Assembly: GCA_027486255.1 (NCBI GenBank)
Contig: JAIXPL010000060.1
Location: 1 to 34,618 of the forward strand
DNA length: 34,618 nt
Direction: 5' to 3'
From: Comamonadaceae bacterium
Lineage (GTDB): Bacteria > Pseudomonadota > Gammaproteobacteria > Burkholderiales > Burkholderiaceae_C
Made by a program: the position numbers and the translations under genes. Positions 7,844 through 15,042 of this stretch are shown here, piece after piece (the stretch's first letter is position 1; each line of letters opens with the position of its first letter). The notes below the pieces were generated by a model, which saw only the letters and a program-made list of their open reading frames with translations, was not told where the DNA came from and did no database searches.

Positions 7844-8731
7844 ATGAAGACCTTGCACGTGGGTGGGCTGCGGGTAGACCGGGTGGTGGAAAGCGAGGGG
7901 GCTTTTGCCCCGGTGGACTTCATCCTGCCCGGGGTGGACATGGCCCGTGTAGAGGCCCAGTCCGAATGGATCCGGCCGCGCTACCTCAGCGACGACAACC
8001 GACTCATGATGAGCTTTCACAGCTATGTGCTGAGCACGCCGCACCACCGCATCCTCATTGACACCTGCGTGGGCAACGACAAGCCCAGGCCGGCTCGGCC
8101 CAGCTGGCACGAGCAGCAGTCCCCCTACCTGGAGACCCTGGCCCGCGCAGGCTACGCCCCAGAGGACATCGACTTTGTCTGCTGCACCCATCTGCACGCC
8201 GACCACGTCGGCTGGAACACGCAGCTCAAGGACGGGCGCTGGGTGCCCACCTTTCCGAAGGCGCGTTACGTGTTCGCCCAGACGGAATACACACACTGGG
8301 AGCGCGCGCACCGCGAAGCCCTGGCCCGCGGCGAGCCGGCTCCCAACCATGGCTCTTTTGCCGACAGCGTGCTGCCCGTCATGGAAGCCGGTCAGGCCGA
8401 CTTGGTGCGCGAGGACTTTGAATTCGAGGAGGGTGTGTACCTGCGCTCGGCGCTGGGCCACACGGCGGGCACTTGCTGCCTGCATGCGAACAGCCAAGGA
8501 CAGAGCGCGATCTTTACGGGCGACATCCTGCACACCCCCGTGCAGCTGCTGGACCTGTCTTGGTCCTCGCGCTTTTGCGATGACCCGGCCCAGGCCGCGA
8601 GCACCCGCCAGGCGCTGGTCAATGCCGTGGCTGACACGTCCACCGTGCTGCTGGCTGGGCACTTCCCCACGCCGACGGCGGGGCGCGTGGTCAGCCATCA
8701 GGAGGGCTTTGCCTGGAAGGATGTGGGCTGA
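7844..8731 (+). CDS. MBL-fold metallo-hydrolase
   Basis: The start is ATG at 7844, six bases after AAGGAG; the GTG at 7841 is too close to that site. The 295-residue protein shows the metallo-beta-lactamase metal ligands: THLHADH with His116, His118, Asp120 and His121, then His206 in GHTAG, Asp227 in FTGDILH and His273 in AGHF. The layout resembles the lactonase/esterase-like branch (for example AiiA-type lactonases) rather than beta-lactamases. No signal peptide is seen. It is divergent from the transporter operon and convergent with the SDR/GntR pair. A lactone, cyclic amide or thioester is a reasonable substrate in this context, but it is not established. Confidence 0.9.
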   Translation: MKTLHVGGLRVDRVVESEGAFAPVDFILPGVDMARVEAQSEWIRPRYLSDDNRLMMSFHSYVLSTPHHRILIDTCVGNDKPRPARPSWHEQQSPYLETLARAGYAPEDIDFVCCTHLHADHVGWNTQLKDGRWVPTFPKARYVFAQTEYTHWERAHREALARGEPAPNHGSFADSVLPVMEAGQADLVREDFEFEEGVYLRSALGHTAGTCCLHANSQGQSAIFTGDILHTPVQLLDLSWSSRFCDDPAQAASTRQALVNAVADTSTVLLAGHFPTPTAGRVVSHQEGFAWKDVG

Positions 8732-8745
8732 GCTCACAAGGGCGC

Positions 8746-9579
8746 TCACATGATGGCCGGCCGCTCGTGCGACAGACTTTGGGCTTGGCGTGCGGCTTCT
8801 TCAGGGGGCTGGTCTGCGGGCCACAGGCGTGCCACGTAGCGCCGCCCGTTCACCTCTTCGGGTGCGCTCATCAGCCAGGCGATGGGCGCGCGCATGAGCG
8901 CCGGCGATAGCAGCTGGCCGTCGGCACCGCGCCGGTCTGTCCCGCTGCCCGGCAGCAGCTTCGTATCGGTGGCGCCGCCCGGCAGCAGCACGTTGACGGT
9001 CACGCCCCGGCCGGCCAGGTCCTTGGCCCAGATCACGCTCATGGCTTCTAGGGCCGCCTTGCTGGGGCCGTAGGGGCAGTAGCCGGTGCGCACCATGGTC
9101 ACTTCGCTGGTGGAGATGTTGACCACCCGGCCCCAGCCTTGGGCCACCATGTGCGGAACGCAGGCCCGGGCCATGAGGAAGGGGCCCTGCACATTGGCTT
9201 GCAGAATGTTCGACACACCCTGGGGATCGGCCTGCCAGAAGAGGGCCGGCTCGGTATTGAAGGTGTCGCTGATTTCCAGCATGCCGCGGCCGGCGTTGTT
9301 GACCAGGCCGTCAATATGTCCCCATTCCTGCAGGCAACGCTGGGCCACGCGCTGGCAATCGTCCCACTGGGCCACGTCGGCCACTTCGGCCAGGGCGCGC
9401 GGCTGGGCATGCCCGGCATTCCAGGCCTTGCAAGCGGACTCCAGCTCATCCGATGCGCGTGCGCCGGTGACCAGGACCCGGTGGCCGGCCTGCAACAGAG
9501 CGTCGGCCATTTCCCAGCCAAGGCCACGACCGCCTCCAGTGACGATGATGTTCAGGGGGCGGTCGGGCAAGGTGCTCAT
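8746..9579 (-). CDS. SDR-family oxidoreductase
   Basis: The 277-residue protein is a classical SDR with TGGGRGLG at 14-21, NNAG at 94-97, a catalytic Ser in NISTS (156-158) and Tyr170/Lys174 in YGPSK. The C-terminal part is slightly extended and lacks the common GG-x-NG ending, reading NGRRYVARLWPAD instead. It starts seven bases after the stop of the GntR-type regulator, so the two form an operon. The ribosome site is weak, consistent with coupling. It probably oxidises an alcohol in the same catabolic pathway; the substrate is unknown. Confidence 0.9.
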   Translation of the reverse strand: MSTLPDRPLNIIVTGGGRGLGWEMADALLQAGHRVLVTGARASDELESACKAWNAGHAQPRALAEVADVAQWDDCQRVAQRCLQEWGHIDGLVNNAGRGMLEISDTFNTEPALFWQADPQGVSNILQANVQGPFLMARACVPHMVAQGWGRVVNISTSEVTMVRTGYCPYGPSKAALEAMSVIWAKDLAGRGVTVNVLLPGGATDTKLLPGSGTDRRGADGQLLSPALMRAPIAWLMSAPEEVNGRRYVARLWPADQPPEEAARQAQSLSHERPAIM

Positions 9580-9586
9580 GGTTTGT

Positions 9587-10261
9587 TCACAGCAGGGCCA
9601 GGGGCATCAGCGTTTGCGCCACCATGGCTTTGGGGCGCGCCGTGATGATGTGTGACTGCACCCGCAAACGCGCCAGCAAGGGGTCTTTGGCCTTGAGCGC
9701 CTCGATGATTTCCCAGTGTTGCTCGTTGGAGCGGCGGATACGAACCTCGCCGGGCCAGGCATGCTGCTTGATGGTGACCAGGGGCAGCTCGATGAGGGAG
9801 CGGGTGAGGGTCTGCAGGCGGGGCGAACCACTGGCCCGCAGAATGATGTCGTGAAAGCGTGTGTTGCTCTGCTGGAAACGGGCAAAGCGCAGGGCATCGT
9901 CGGTTTCGGGCTGGGCCAGTTGGCGGTCGATCTCTGCAGCAACCTCGCTCAAGGCGTCCCAGTCTTCGGGCGTGCCGTGCACAGCGGCCAGCGCCGTGGC
10001 GTGTCCCTCCAGCACCGCACGCAGCTGGAAAATTTCATCCACTTCAGCATTGCTGAACTCAATGACGAAGGTGCCCCGATTGGCTTCGGTGCGCACCAGG
10101 CCTTCGCCGGCCAGGCGCCGCAGGCAATCTCGGATGGAGGTGCGCGAGACCCCCACACGCTGCGCCAGCTCTTCTTCGAGCAAACGCTCACCCGGCTGGA
10201 ATTCACCCTCCAGGATGCGTTGTCGAACGGTGTCGTAGGCGAGGCTGCGAGCGCTGGTCAT
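9587..10261 (-). CDS. GntR-family transcriptional regulator, FCD subfamily
   Basis: The 224-residue protein has an N-terminal winged helix-turn-helix (about residues 8-75, recognition region VGVSRTSIRDCLRRL) and a C-terminal FCD effector domain with the metal-binding-type segments NTRFHDIIL and EQHWEIIEAL. FCD regulators usually repress small-acid catabolic operons and are released by a pathway acid. Upstream the minus strand has TATATT at 10275-10270 only nine bases before the ATG, and no ribosome site, so the message could be leaderless. It is divergent from the flavoprotein operon, with two identical 13-bp sites between them, and probably controls both directions. Confidence 0.92.
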   Translation of the reverse strand: MTSARSLAYDTVRQRILEGEFQPGERLLEEELAQRVGVSRTSIRDCLRRLAGEGLVRTEANRGTFVIEFSNAEVDEIFQLRAVLEGHATALAAVHGTPEDWDALSEVAAEIDRQLAQPETDDALRFARFQQSNTRFHDIILRASGSPRLQTLTRSLIELPLVTIKQHAWPGEVRIRRSNEQHWEIIEALKAKDPLLARLRVQSHIITARPKAMVAQTLMPLALL

Positions 10262-10281
10262 GTGGGTTCAATATAGCTTCA

Positions 10282-10294
10282 TTGTGTACATTGA
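10282..10294. promoter_or_regulatory. Candidate operator 1 for the FCD regulator
   Basis: The site TTGTGTACATTGA has a TGTACA palindromic core, as expected for FadR/VanR-type GntR proteins. It lies 21 bases upstream of the regulator start, just upstream of its TATATT -10-like element, so binding would block RNA polymerase and give autorepression. An exact second copy lies at 10419-10431. The role is inferred from position and symmetry. Confidence 0.6.
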
Positions 10295-10418
10295 AAACCC
10301 AAGACAACCCTGATGAGCTGTGTTTGCAAGGGTTATCCACTAATTAAAGTCGATTTACTAGGGATTTCACGGGGGTTTGGAGGCATTTAATGGATTGGAT
10401 CTTTTATCTTTCACCAAC

Positions 10419-10431
10419 TTGTGTACATTGA
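10419..10431. promoter_or_regulatory. Candidate operator 2 for the FCD regulator
   Basis: This is an exact copy of TTGTGTACATTGA, 137 bp from copy 1 in the same orientation and ending 31 bases before the monooxygenase ATG. A position this close to the start suggests that binding represses the plus-strand catabolic operon. I could not find a clear -35/-10 pair for that operon. Confidence 0.6.
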
Positions 10432-10462
10432 GGCCTCCTTCTTTCAAATACAAAAACCCCAG

Positions 10463-11656
10463 ATGAATACACATGTCCTGATTGCTGGAGCCGGCCCGGT
10501 GGGCTTGGTCGCTGCCCTGGTATTGGGCAAGGCGGGGGTGCAGGTCACCGTGGTGGAGGCCGCTGCACAGCTGAGCATGGACCTGCGGGCCTCGACCTTC
10601 CACCCACCCACCCTGGACATGCTCGCCGCCTATGGCCTGACGGACCAGCTGGTCTCGCAAGGGCTGGTGGCCCGCTACACGCAGCAGCGTGACCGCCAGG
10701 AGGGCGTGATCGCCGAATTCGACATGCAGCTGCTCAAAGGCGATGTGGATCACCCCTTCCGCCTGCAGTGCGAGCAATGGAAACTGACCGAGCTGATCCG
10801 CCAGCAGCTCGAGGCCCTGCCACACGTCACCATGCTGTTCTCCACCAAGGTGGAATCGGTCACACAGACGGCGGACAAGGTGAATGCCGTGGTGGCCTGT
10901 CAGGGGGAAAGCCGCCCGATTCAGGCCGATTACATGATCGGCGCCGATGGTGCCTGGAGTGCGACCCGCCGGGCCCTGGACATTGAGTTCGAAGGCATCA
11001 CCTACCCGGAACGTTTCCTGGTGATCTCCACCGATTTCGAGTACGCGGACCACCTGCCCCGCTTGTCCTACGTGAACTACTGCTCCGACCCCGAGGAGTG
11101 GTGTGTCCTGCTGCGCGTGCCCACCCTGTGGCGCGTGCTGTTTCCTACGCCGGCAGAAGAGTCTGACGAGCACGTCATGAGCGATGAGGCCGTGCAGGCC
11201 CGGCTGCAGCGCCTGCTGCCCCAGGCCCAGCCCTACAAGACCCTGCACCGCACCCTCTACAAGGTGCACCAACGGGTGGCCAAGGAGTTCCGCCAAGGCC
11301 GGGTGATTCTGGCCGGCGATGCGGCCCACATCAACAATCCCCTGGGCGGCATGGGCATGAATGGCGGCGTGCATGACGCCATGAACCTGTCCCTCAAACT
11401 CCTGCAAGTGATTTACCAGGGTGCCTCCACCGACCTGCTGGACCTGTATGAGCGCCAGCGCCGCACCATTGCCATTGAATACATCAACGCCAGCACGGCG
11501 CGCAACAAGCGTGAGATCGAAGAGCGCGATCCAGTGCGGCGCAAGCAGACCCAGGACGAGTTGCGGACCATCGCGGCAGACCCCGTGCAGGCGCGCGCTT
11601 ATCTGCGCAAGTCGTCCATGATCGACGCACTGGAGCGCGCGGAGTCCATCGCATGA
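10463..11656 (+). CDS. FAD-dependent aromatic-ring monooxygenase
   Basis: I choose the ATG at 10463 (MNTHVLIAGAG); the upstream GTG would overlap the candidate operator. The 397-residue protein is a class A flavoprotein monooxygenase of the p-hydroxybenzoate-hydroxylase fold. It has the FAD-binding GAGPVG at 9-14, the DG motif with Asp162 in IGADGAWS and the GD motif with Asp286 in VILAGDAAH. The RASTFHPPTLDML segment is common in the MhpA-like branch. Relatives use NAD(P)H and O2 to hydroxylate, decarboxylate or occasionally open aromatic or N-heteroaromatic rings. It is first in an operon with lyase, amidase and racemase-fold genes, so an N-heterocyclic or phenolic substrate is plausible. 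Confidence 0.92.
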   Translation: MNTHVLIAGAGPVGLVAALVLGKAGVQVTVVEAAAQLSMDLRASTFHPPTLDMLAAYGLTDQLVSQGLVARYTQQRDRQEGVIAEFDMQLLKGDVDHPFRLQCEQWKLTELIRQQLEALPHVTMLFSTKVESVTQTADKVNAVVACQGESRPIQADYMIGADGAWSATRRALDIEFEGITYPERFLVISTDFEYADHLPRLSYVNYCSDPEEWCVLLRVPTLWRVLFPTPAEESDEHVMSDEAVQARLQRLLPQAQPYKTLHRTLYKVHQRVAKEFRQGRVILAGDAAHINNPLGGMGMNGGVHDAMNLSLKLLQVIYQGASTDLLDLYERQRRTIAIEYINASTARNKREIEERDPVRRKQTQDELRTIAADPVQARAYLRKSSMIDALERAESIA

Positions 11657-12585
11657 GCCTGCACAACGGATTGAGCCGCGTGAGTGCGGCCGACAAGCGG
11701 GCCCAGCTGGCCGCTCGCTTGCGCCAGAAGGATCTGCTCATCGCCCCGGGCGTGTTCGAAATGATCTCGGCCAAGATGGCCGACCGGCTGGGGTTTGAAG
11801 CCCTCTACATGACGGGCTACGGCACGGTGGCCTCCTACCTGGGCCTGCCTGATGCGGGCCTGGCCAGCTATGCCGACATGGTCAACCGGGTTCAGCAGTA
11901 CGCCAGCATCACCACCACCCCCATGATCTGTGATGGCGACACCGGCTATGGCGGGCTGCTCAACGTGATGCACACCGTGCGCGGTTATGAAACCGCCGGA
12001 GCCTGTGTCATCCAGCTCGAAGACCAGGAGTTCCCTAAAAAATGCGGCCACATGCTGGGCCGTCGCGTGATCCCTACATCGCAGATGGTTGAAAAGATCC
12101 GCGTGGCGGTGGAATCGCGCAGCGATCCGAACTTCCTCATCATTGCGCGCACCGACGCCCGTACCACCCTGGGCCTGGATGAGGCCTTGCGGCGCGCGGA
12201 GGCCTATGCCCGGGCGGGTGCTGACCTGCTGTTCGTGGAAAGCCCCGAATCCATCGAGGAAATGCACACCATTTGCCGCAGCTTCGACCTGCCTCTGGTG
12301 GCCAACATGGTCGAAGGCGGCCGCACGCCGGTGCTGACGCAGCAGGAACTGGTGGAGCTGGGCTACAGCCTGGCCATTTTTCCAGCCGCGGCCTTTCTGG
12401 CTGGGGCGGCGGCCTTCGACGGCGTGTACCAGACGATCAAGCGCACGGGCTCCAGCGTGGGCGGCAGCACGCCCCTGCACGACTTTGAGGCCTTCTCCCA
12501 GCTCATGGGCTTTGACTGGGTGCAGGCCTTTGACGAGCGCCATGCCCAGGCTGACGAGGCGCCGGCCAGCGGCCAGGCGCGCTGA
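11653..12585 (+). CDS. ICL/PEP-mutase-family lyase (alkylmalate or oxaloacetate lyase-like)
   Basis: The ATG overlaps the monooxygenase stop (ATGA). The 310-residue protein is a short member of the isocitrate lyase/phosphoenolpyruvate mutase superfamily, with the Mg-binding DGDTGYG at 94-100 and KKCGH at 129-133. The catalytic Cys in KKCGH marks C-C lyases (isocitrate, methylisocitrate, dimethylmalate lyases) and argues against a phosphonomutase. Length and absence of the long isocitrate-lyase insert fit the 2,3-dimethylmalate lyase and petal-death-protein group, which cleave alkylmalates to pyruvate or an oxoacid plus a carboxylic acid. In this operon it would be the carbon-chain splitting step after formation of a malate-like acid. 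Exact substrate unknown. Confidence 0.88.
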   Translation: MSLHNGLSRVSAADKRAQLAARLRQKDLLIAPGVFEMISAKMADRLGFEALYMTGYGTVASYLGLPDAGLASYADMVNRVQQYASITTTPMICDGDTGYGGLLNVMHTVRGYETAGACVIQLEDQEFPKKCGHMLGRRVIPTSQMVEKIRVAVESRSDPNFLIIARTDARTTLGLDEALRRAEAYARAGADLLFVESPESIEEMHTICRSFDLPLVANMVEGGRTPVLTQQELVELGYSLAIFPAAAFLAGAAAFDGVYQTIKRTGSSVGGSTPLHDFEAFSQLMGFDWVQAFDERHAQADEAPASGQAR

Positions 12586-12596
12586 GAAAGGACCCC

Positions 12597-13229
12597 ATGG
12601 ACAAGCACGCCATCTACCGCCACCAGGGACTGGGCGGCACCAGCGGCATCGGCCATCGATGCGCCCTCATCCTGGTGGACTTCGTCAACGGCTTTGTCGA
12701 CTTCAACCAACTGGGCGGGCCGCACATCGAGGCCGCCGCCGACCACACCGTGGAGCTGCTGGCGCACTTTCGCGCACAGCGCCTGCCGGTGGTGCACACC
12801 CGGGTGGTGTTTGAAGAAGATGGTGCCAACCACAACATCTTTGCCCTGCGGGTGCCTGCGCTGCAAAAGCTCACCGAGCATGCGCCGGGCTCGCAGATCG
12901 TGCCGCAGCTCAGCCCGGCTCCAGGGGAGTGGGTGATCCGCAAGCAGTCGGCCTCGGCTTTCTTTGAGACCGGTCTGGCCGGATGGCTGCTTCAGCGCGG
13001 GGTTGACACCGCGGTGATCACCGGCTGCACCACCAGCGGTTGCGTGCGCGCCAGCGTGGTCGATGCCCTGCAGCACAACCTGCGCACCATCGTTATCAGC
13101 GACTGCGTGGGCGACCGGGCTCTCGAGCCGCACGAGGCCAACCTGTTCGACATGCAGCAAAAGTACGCGGACGTGATGCGCCGCGACGAATTCATCACCC
13201 AACACCAACGCCTGATGGCAAGGAACTGA
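12597..13229 (+). CDS. Isochorismatase-like cysteine amidohydrolase (maleamate amidase/NicF-like)
   Basis: The 210-residue protein has the cysteine-hydrolase triad of this family: Asp28 in LVDFVNGF, Lys116 in VIRKQSASAF and Cys149 in TTSGCVRAS. The N-terminal YRHQGLGGTSGIG and the FVNGFVD stretch match the N-carbamoylsarcosine amidase and maleamate amidohydrolase (NicF) branch, rather than nicotinamidase or true isochorismatase. It should release ammonia from a half-amide of a dicarboxylic acid in the cytoplasm. It begins 11 bases after the lyase and ends three bases before the racemase-fold gene, as in a tight operon. A maleamate-type or substituted maleamate-type substrate is the best guess. 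Confidence 0.9.
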   Translation: MDKHAIYRHQGLGGTSGIGHRCALILVDFVNGFVDFNQLGGPHIEAAADHTVELLAHFRAQRLPVVHTRVVFEEDGANHNIFALRVPALQKLTEHAPGSQIVPQLSPAPGEWVIRKQSASAFFETGLAGWLLQRGVDTAVITGCTTSGCVRASVVDALQHNLRTIVISDCVGDRALEPHEANLFDMQQKYADVMRRDEFITQHQRLMARN

Positions 13230-13232
13230 CGC

Positions 13233-13973
13233 ATGGACCACCTTGGCTACCGCAAGAAGCTCGGCACCCTGGGGCCGTCGACCAACACCATCGTGCAGCC
13301 CGACTTCGATGACCTGCGTCCGGTCGGGGTGACCAATCATTACAGCCGCATCGCCATTCCCAACAACCCGGTCAATGACAACGAGAGCTTCCTGAAGTTG
13401 GTGGAGAACATCAACAAGGCCACCTTGGAGGCCGTGGATGTGCTGCGCAGCTGCGAGATGGACTACATGGTCATGGGCATGTCGGCCGCCACCTTCTGGA
13501 ACGGCCGCGAGGGGGCGAGCAAGTACCTGACGATGATGAAGGAGCGCGCCCAGGTGGGCGTGTCTTGCGGCTCCTTTGCCACAGAGGCCGCGCTGAACGT
13601 CTACAAGGCCAAGCGCATTGCCTTTCTGTCGCCCTACTTTGAGGTGGCCAACAAAGAGGTGCGGCGTTTCTACGAGGATTGCGGCTTTACCGTGGTGCGT
13701 GATGTGTGCCTGCAGCGACCGAGCCCGGTGCAGATCGCCCACAGCACCGACGAGATGTGCCGCCAGGCCATCCGGCAGCTCGATGGCGACGATGTGGACG
13801 CCATCGTTCAAGTGGGCACCAACCTGTCGATGATCAGGCTGGCCGCGGCCGCCGAGCTCTTCCTGGGCAAGCCCGTCATCGCCATCAACACCGCCACTTA
13901 TTGGCACGCCCTGCGCGCCTGTGGCATCCAGGACAAAAAAGCGGGCTACGGCAATTTGTTAGAGCATCATTGA
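13233..13973 (+). CDS. Asp/Glu racemase-fold protein, maleate isomerase/arylmalonate decarboxylase family
   Basis: The 246-residue protein has the two-lobed Asp/Glu-racemase fold layout of NicE maleate cis-trans isomerase and arylmalonate decarboxylase. The N-terminal PSTNT (15-19) matches the carboxylate-binding motif of these enzymes, and AKRIAFLSPY is the conserved mid-protein strand. By hand alignment, the first catalytic Cys position falls in GMSA (82-85) and the second in GTN (195-197), so both usual cysteines are missing. Its other cysteines (74, 112, 150, 159, 176) do not line up with those sites. Context next to a NicF-like amidase suggests action on a maleate-like acid, but a normal Cys-thiol isomerase mechanism seems unlikely. 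Family call is firm, function is open. Confidence 0.85.
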   Translation: MDHLGYRKKLGTLGPSTNTIVQPDFDDLRPVGVTNHYSRIAIPNNPVNDNESFLKLVENINKATLEAVDVLRSCEMDYMVMGMSAATFWNGREGASKYLTMMKERAQVGVSCGSFATEAALNVYKAKRIAFLSPYFEVANKEVRRFYEDCGFTVVRDVCLQRPSPVQIAHSTDEMCRQAIRQLDGDDVDAIVQVGTNLSMIRLAAAAELFLGKPVIAINTATYWHALRACGIQDKKAGYGNLLEHH

Positions 13974-14017
13974 AGTCTGCACATCCACCCGTTCAACACC
14001 TAGGAGATATTCACACC

Positions 14018-14998
14018 ATGAACCGACGTGACCTGCTCAAGTACAGCGCCCAGCTGGGCCTGGCGACCACTCCCTTGGCGGCCATGGCCCAGGCGCCTGC
14101 CGTCTTCCCCAGCAAGACCGTGCGCATTGTGGTGCCGGCGCTGGTCGGCAGCTCGGACATCTTTGCTCGTGCCATGGCCCAGCGCCTGGCTCCGGCCCTG
14201 GGCCAGCCCGTGGTCGTGGAGCAAAAGCCGGGCGCGGGCACCAACATTGGCAATGACTTCGTGGCCAAGGCCGCGCCCGACGGCCACACCGTGCTGATCA
14301 ACGGGCTGCCGCTGGTCACCAACCAGGCGCTGTATGCCTCGCTGCCCTACAACACCATGCGCGACCTGGTGCCGGTGATCGAGGTGGCTGAGGTCACCAA
14401 CGTCATCACCGTCCACCCCAGCCTGAATATCAACAATCTCAAGGAACTGGTGCAGCTGGGGCGCAATGAACCGAACAAGCTCAACCACGGCACTCCCGGC
14501 GCGGGCAGCTCGGGCCACCTGGCGGCCGAGCTGCTGGCCGTCAAGACGGGCGCCAAGTTCACGCATGTGCCCTACCAGGGCAATGCCCAGGCCACCAACG
14601 ACCACCTGGGCGGCGTGTTGCAGGTCGGCTTTGTGAATCTGCCGGTGGCCTTGCAATTTGTCAGGGCAGGGCGGCTCAAGGCCCTGGCCGTGACCGGCAC
14701 CAAACGCTCCCCACTGCTGCCGGATGTGCCCACGGTCAACGAGGCCCTGGGCATCAACGACTATGAACTGGTGGGCTGGTTCGGCATTCTGGCGCCGTCC
14801 AAAACCCCGCCGGAGGCCATTGCACGTCTCAATGCAGAGATCAATAAGCTCTTCCGTGACCCAGGCTTTCTGGAGGTCATCCGGGGCGCGGGTGGCGACC
14901 CCTTGGGGGGCACGGCCGCTCAGTTAGAGGCGCGCATGCGCCGCGACGAAGCGCGGCTGGGCGAGGTGATTCGCCTGTCTGGCGCCAAGGCCAACTGA
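14018..14998 (+). CDS. TctC/BUG-family periplasmic substrate-binding protein
   Basis: I start at the ATG at 14018, preceded by TAGGAGAT; frame upstream of it is out-of-frame sequence of the previous gene. The 326-residue product begins with a twin-arginine-like signal (NRRDLLKYSAQLGL, cleavage near AMA-QA) and then shows the tripartite tricarboxylate receptor layout: FPSKTVRIVVP, VVEQKPGAGTNIG and HVPYQGNAQA. Such BUG proteins are greatly expanded in Comamonadaceae and Bordetella and bind carboxylates, amides or aromatics. No TctA/TctB membrane genes are nearby, so it is an orphan receptor. It may deliver a substrate to a distant transporter or act in sensing. Confidence 0.92.
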   Translation: MNRRDLLKYSAQLGLATTPLAAMAQAPAVFPSKTVRIVVPALVGSSDIFARAMAQRLAPALGQPVVVEQKPGAGTNIGNDFVAKAAPDGHTVLINGLPLVTNQALYASLPYNTMRDLVPVIEVAEVTNVITVHPSLNINNLKELVQLGRNEPNKLNHGTPGAGSSGHLAAELLAVKTGAKFTHVPYQGNAQATNDHLGGVLQVGFVNLPVALQFVRAGRLKALAVTGTKRSPLLPDVPTVNEALGINDYELVGWFGILAPSKTPPEAIARLNAEINKLFRDPGFLEVIRGAGGDPLGGTAAQLEARMRRDEARLGEVIRLSGAKAN

Positions 14999-15002
14999 GT
15001 CA

Positions 15003-15042
15003 GCCTGAGCCGCTCAGGCAGCCGAGGCCATTTTGGCCTTTT
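15003..15042 (+). terminator. Hairpin pair at the convergent 3' ends (possible terminator)
   Basis: A perfect GCCTGAG-CCG-CTCAGGC hairpin (15003-15019) is followed by a smaller AGGCCA / TGGCCT hairpin ending in TTTT (15025-15042). Read rightward this could end the binding-protein operon, although it overlaps the last codons of the HMGL-like gene. The T-run is short, so it would be a weak terminator. Confidence 0.45.

Noticed and set aside
12363..13907. 514-residue minus-strand frame opposite the amidase and racemase-fold genes
   Set aside because: It is antisense to three genes with clear active-site motifs and has no domain of its own.
10463..13973. Assignment as a standard nicotinate (nicC-nicE-nicF) cluster
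   Set aside because: NicX and NicD equivalents are not seen, the isomerase-like gene lacks the expected cysteines, and an ICL-family lyase is present that the nicotinate route does not use.
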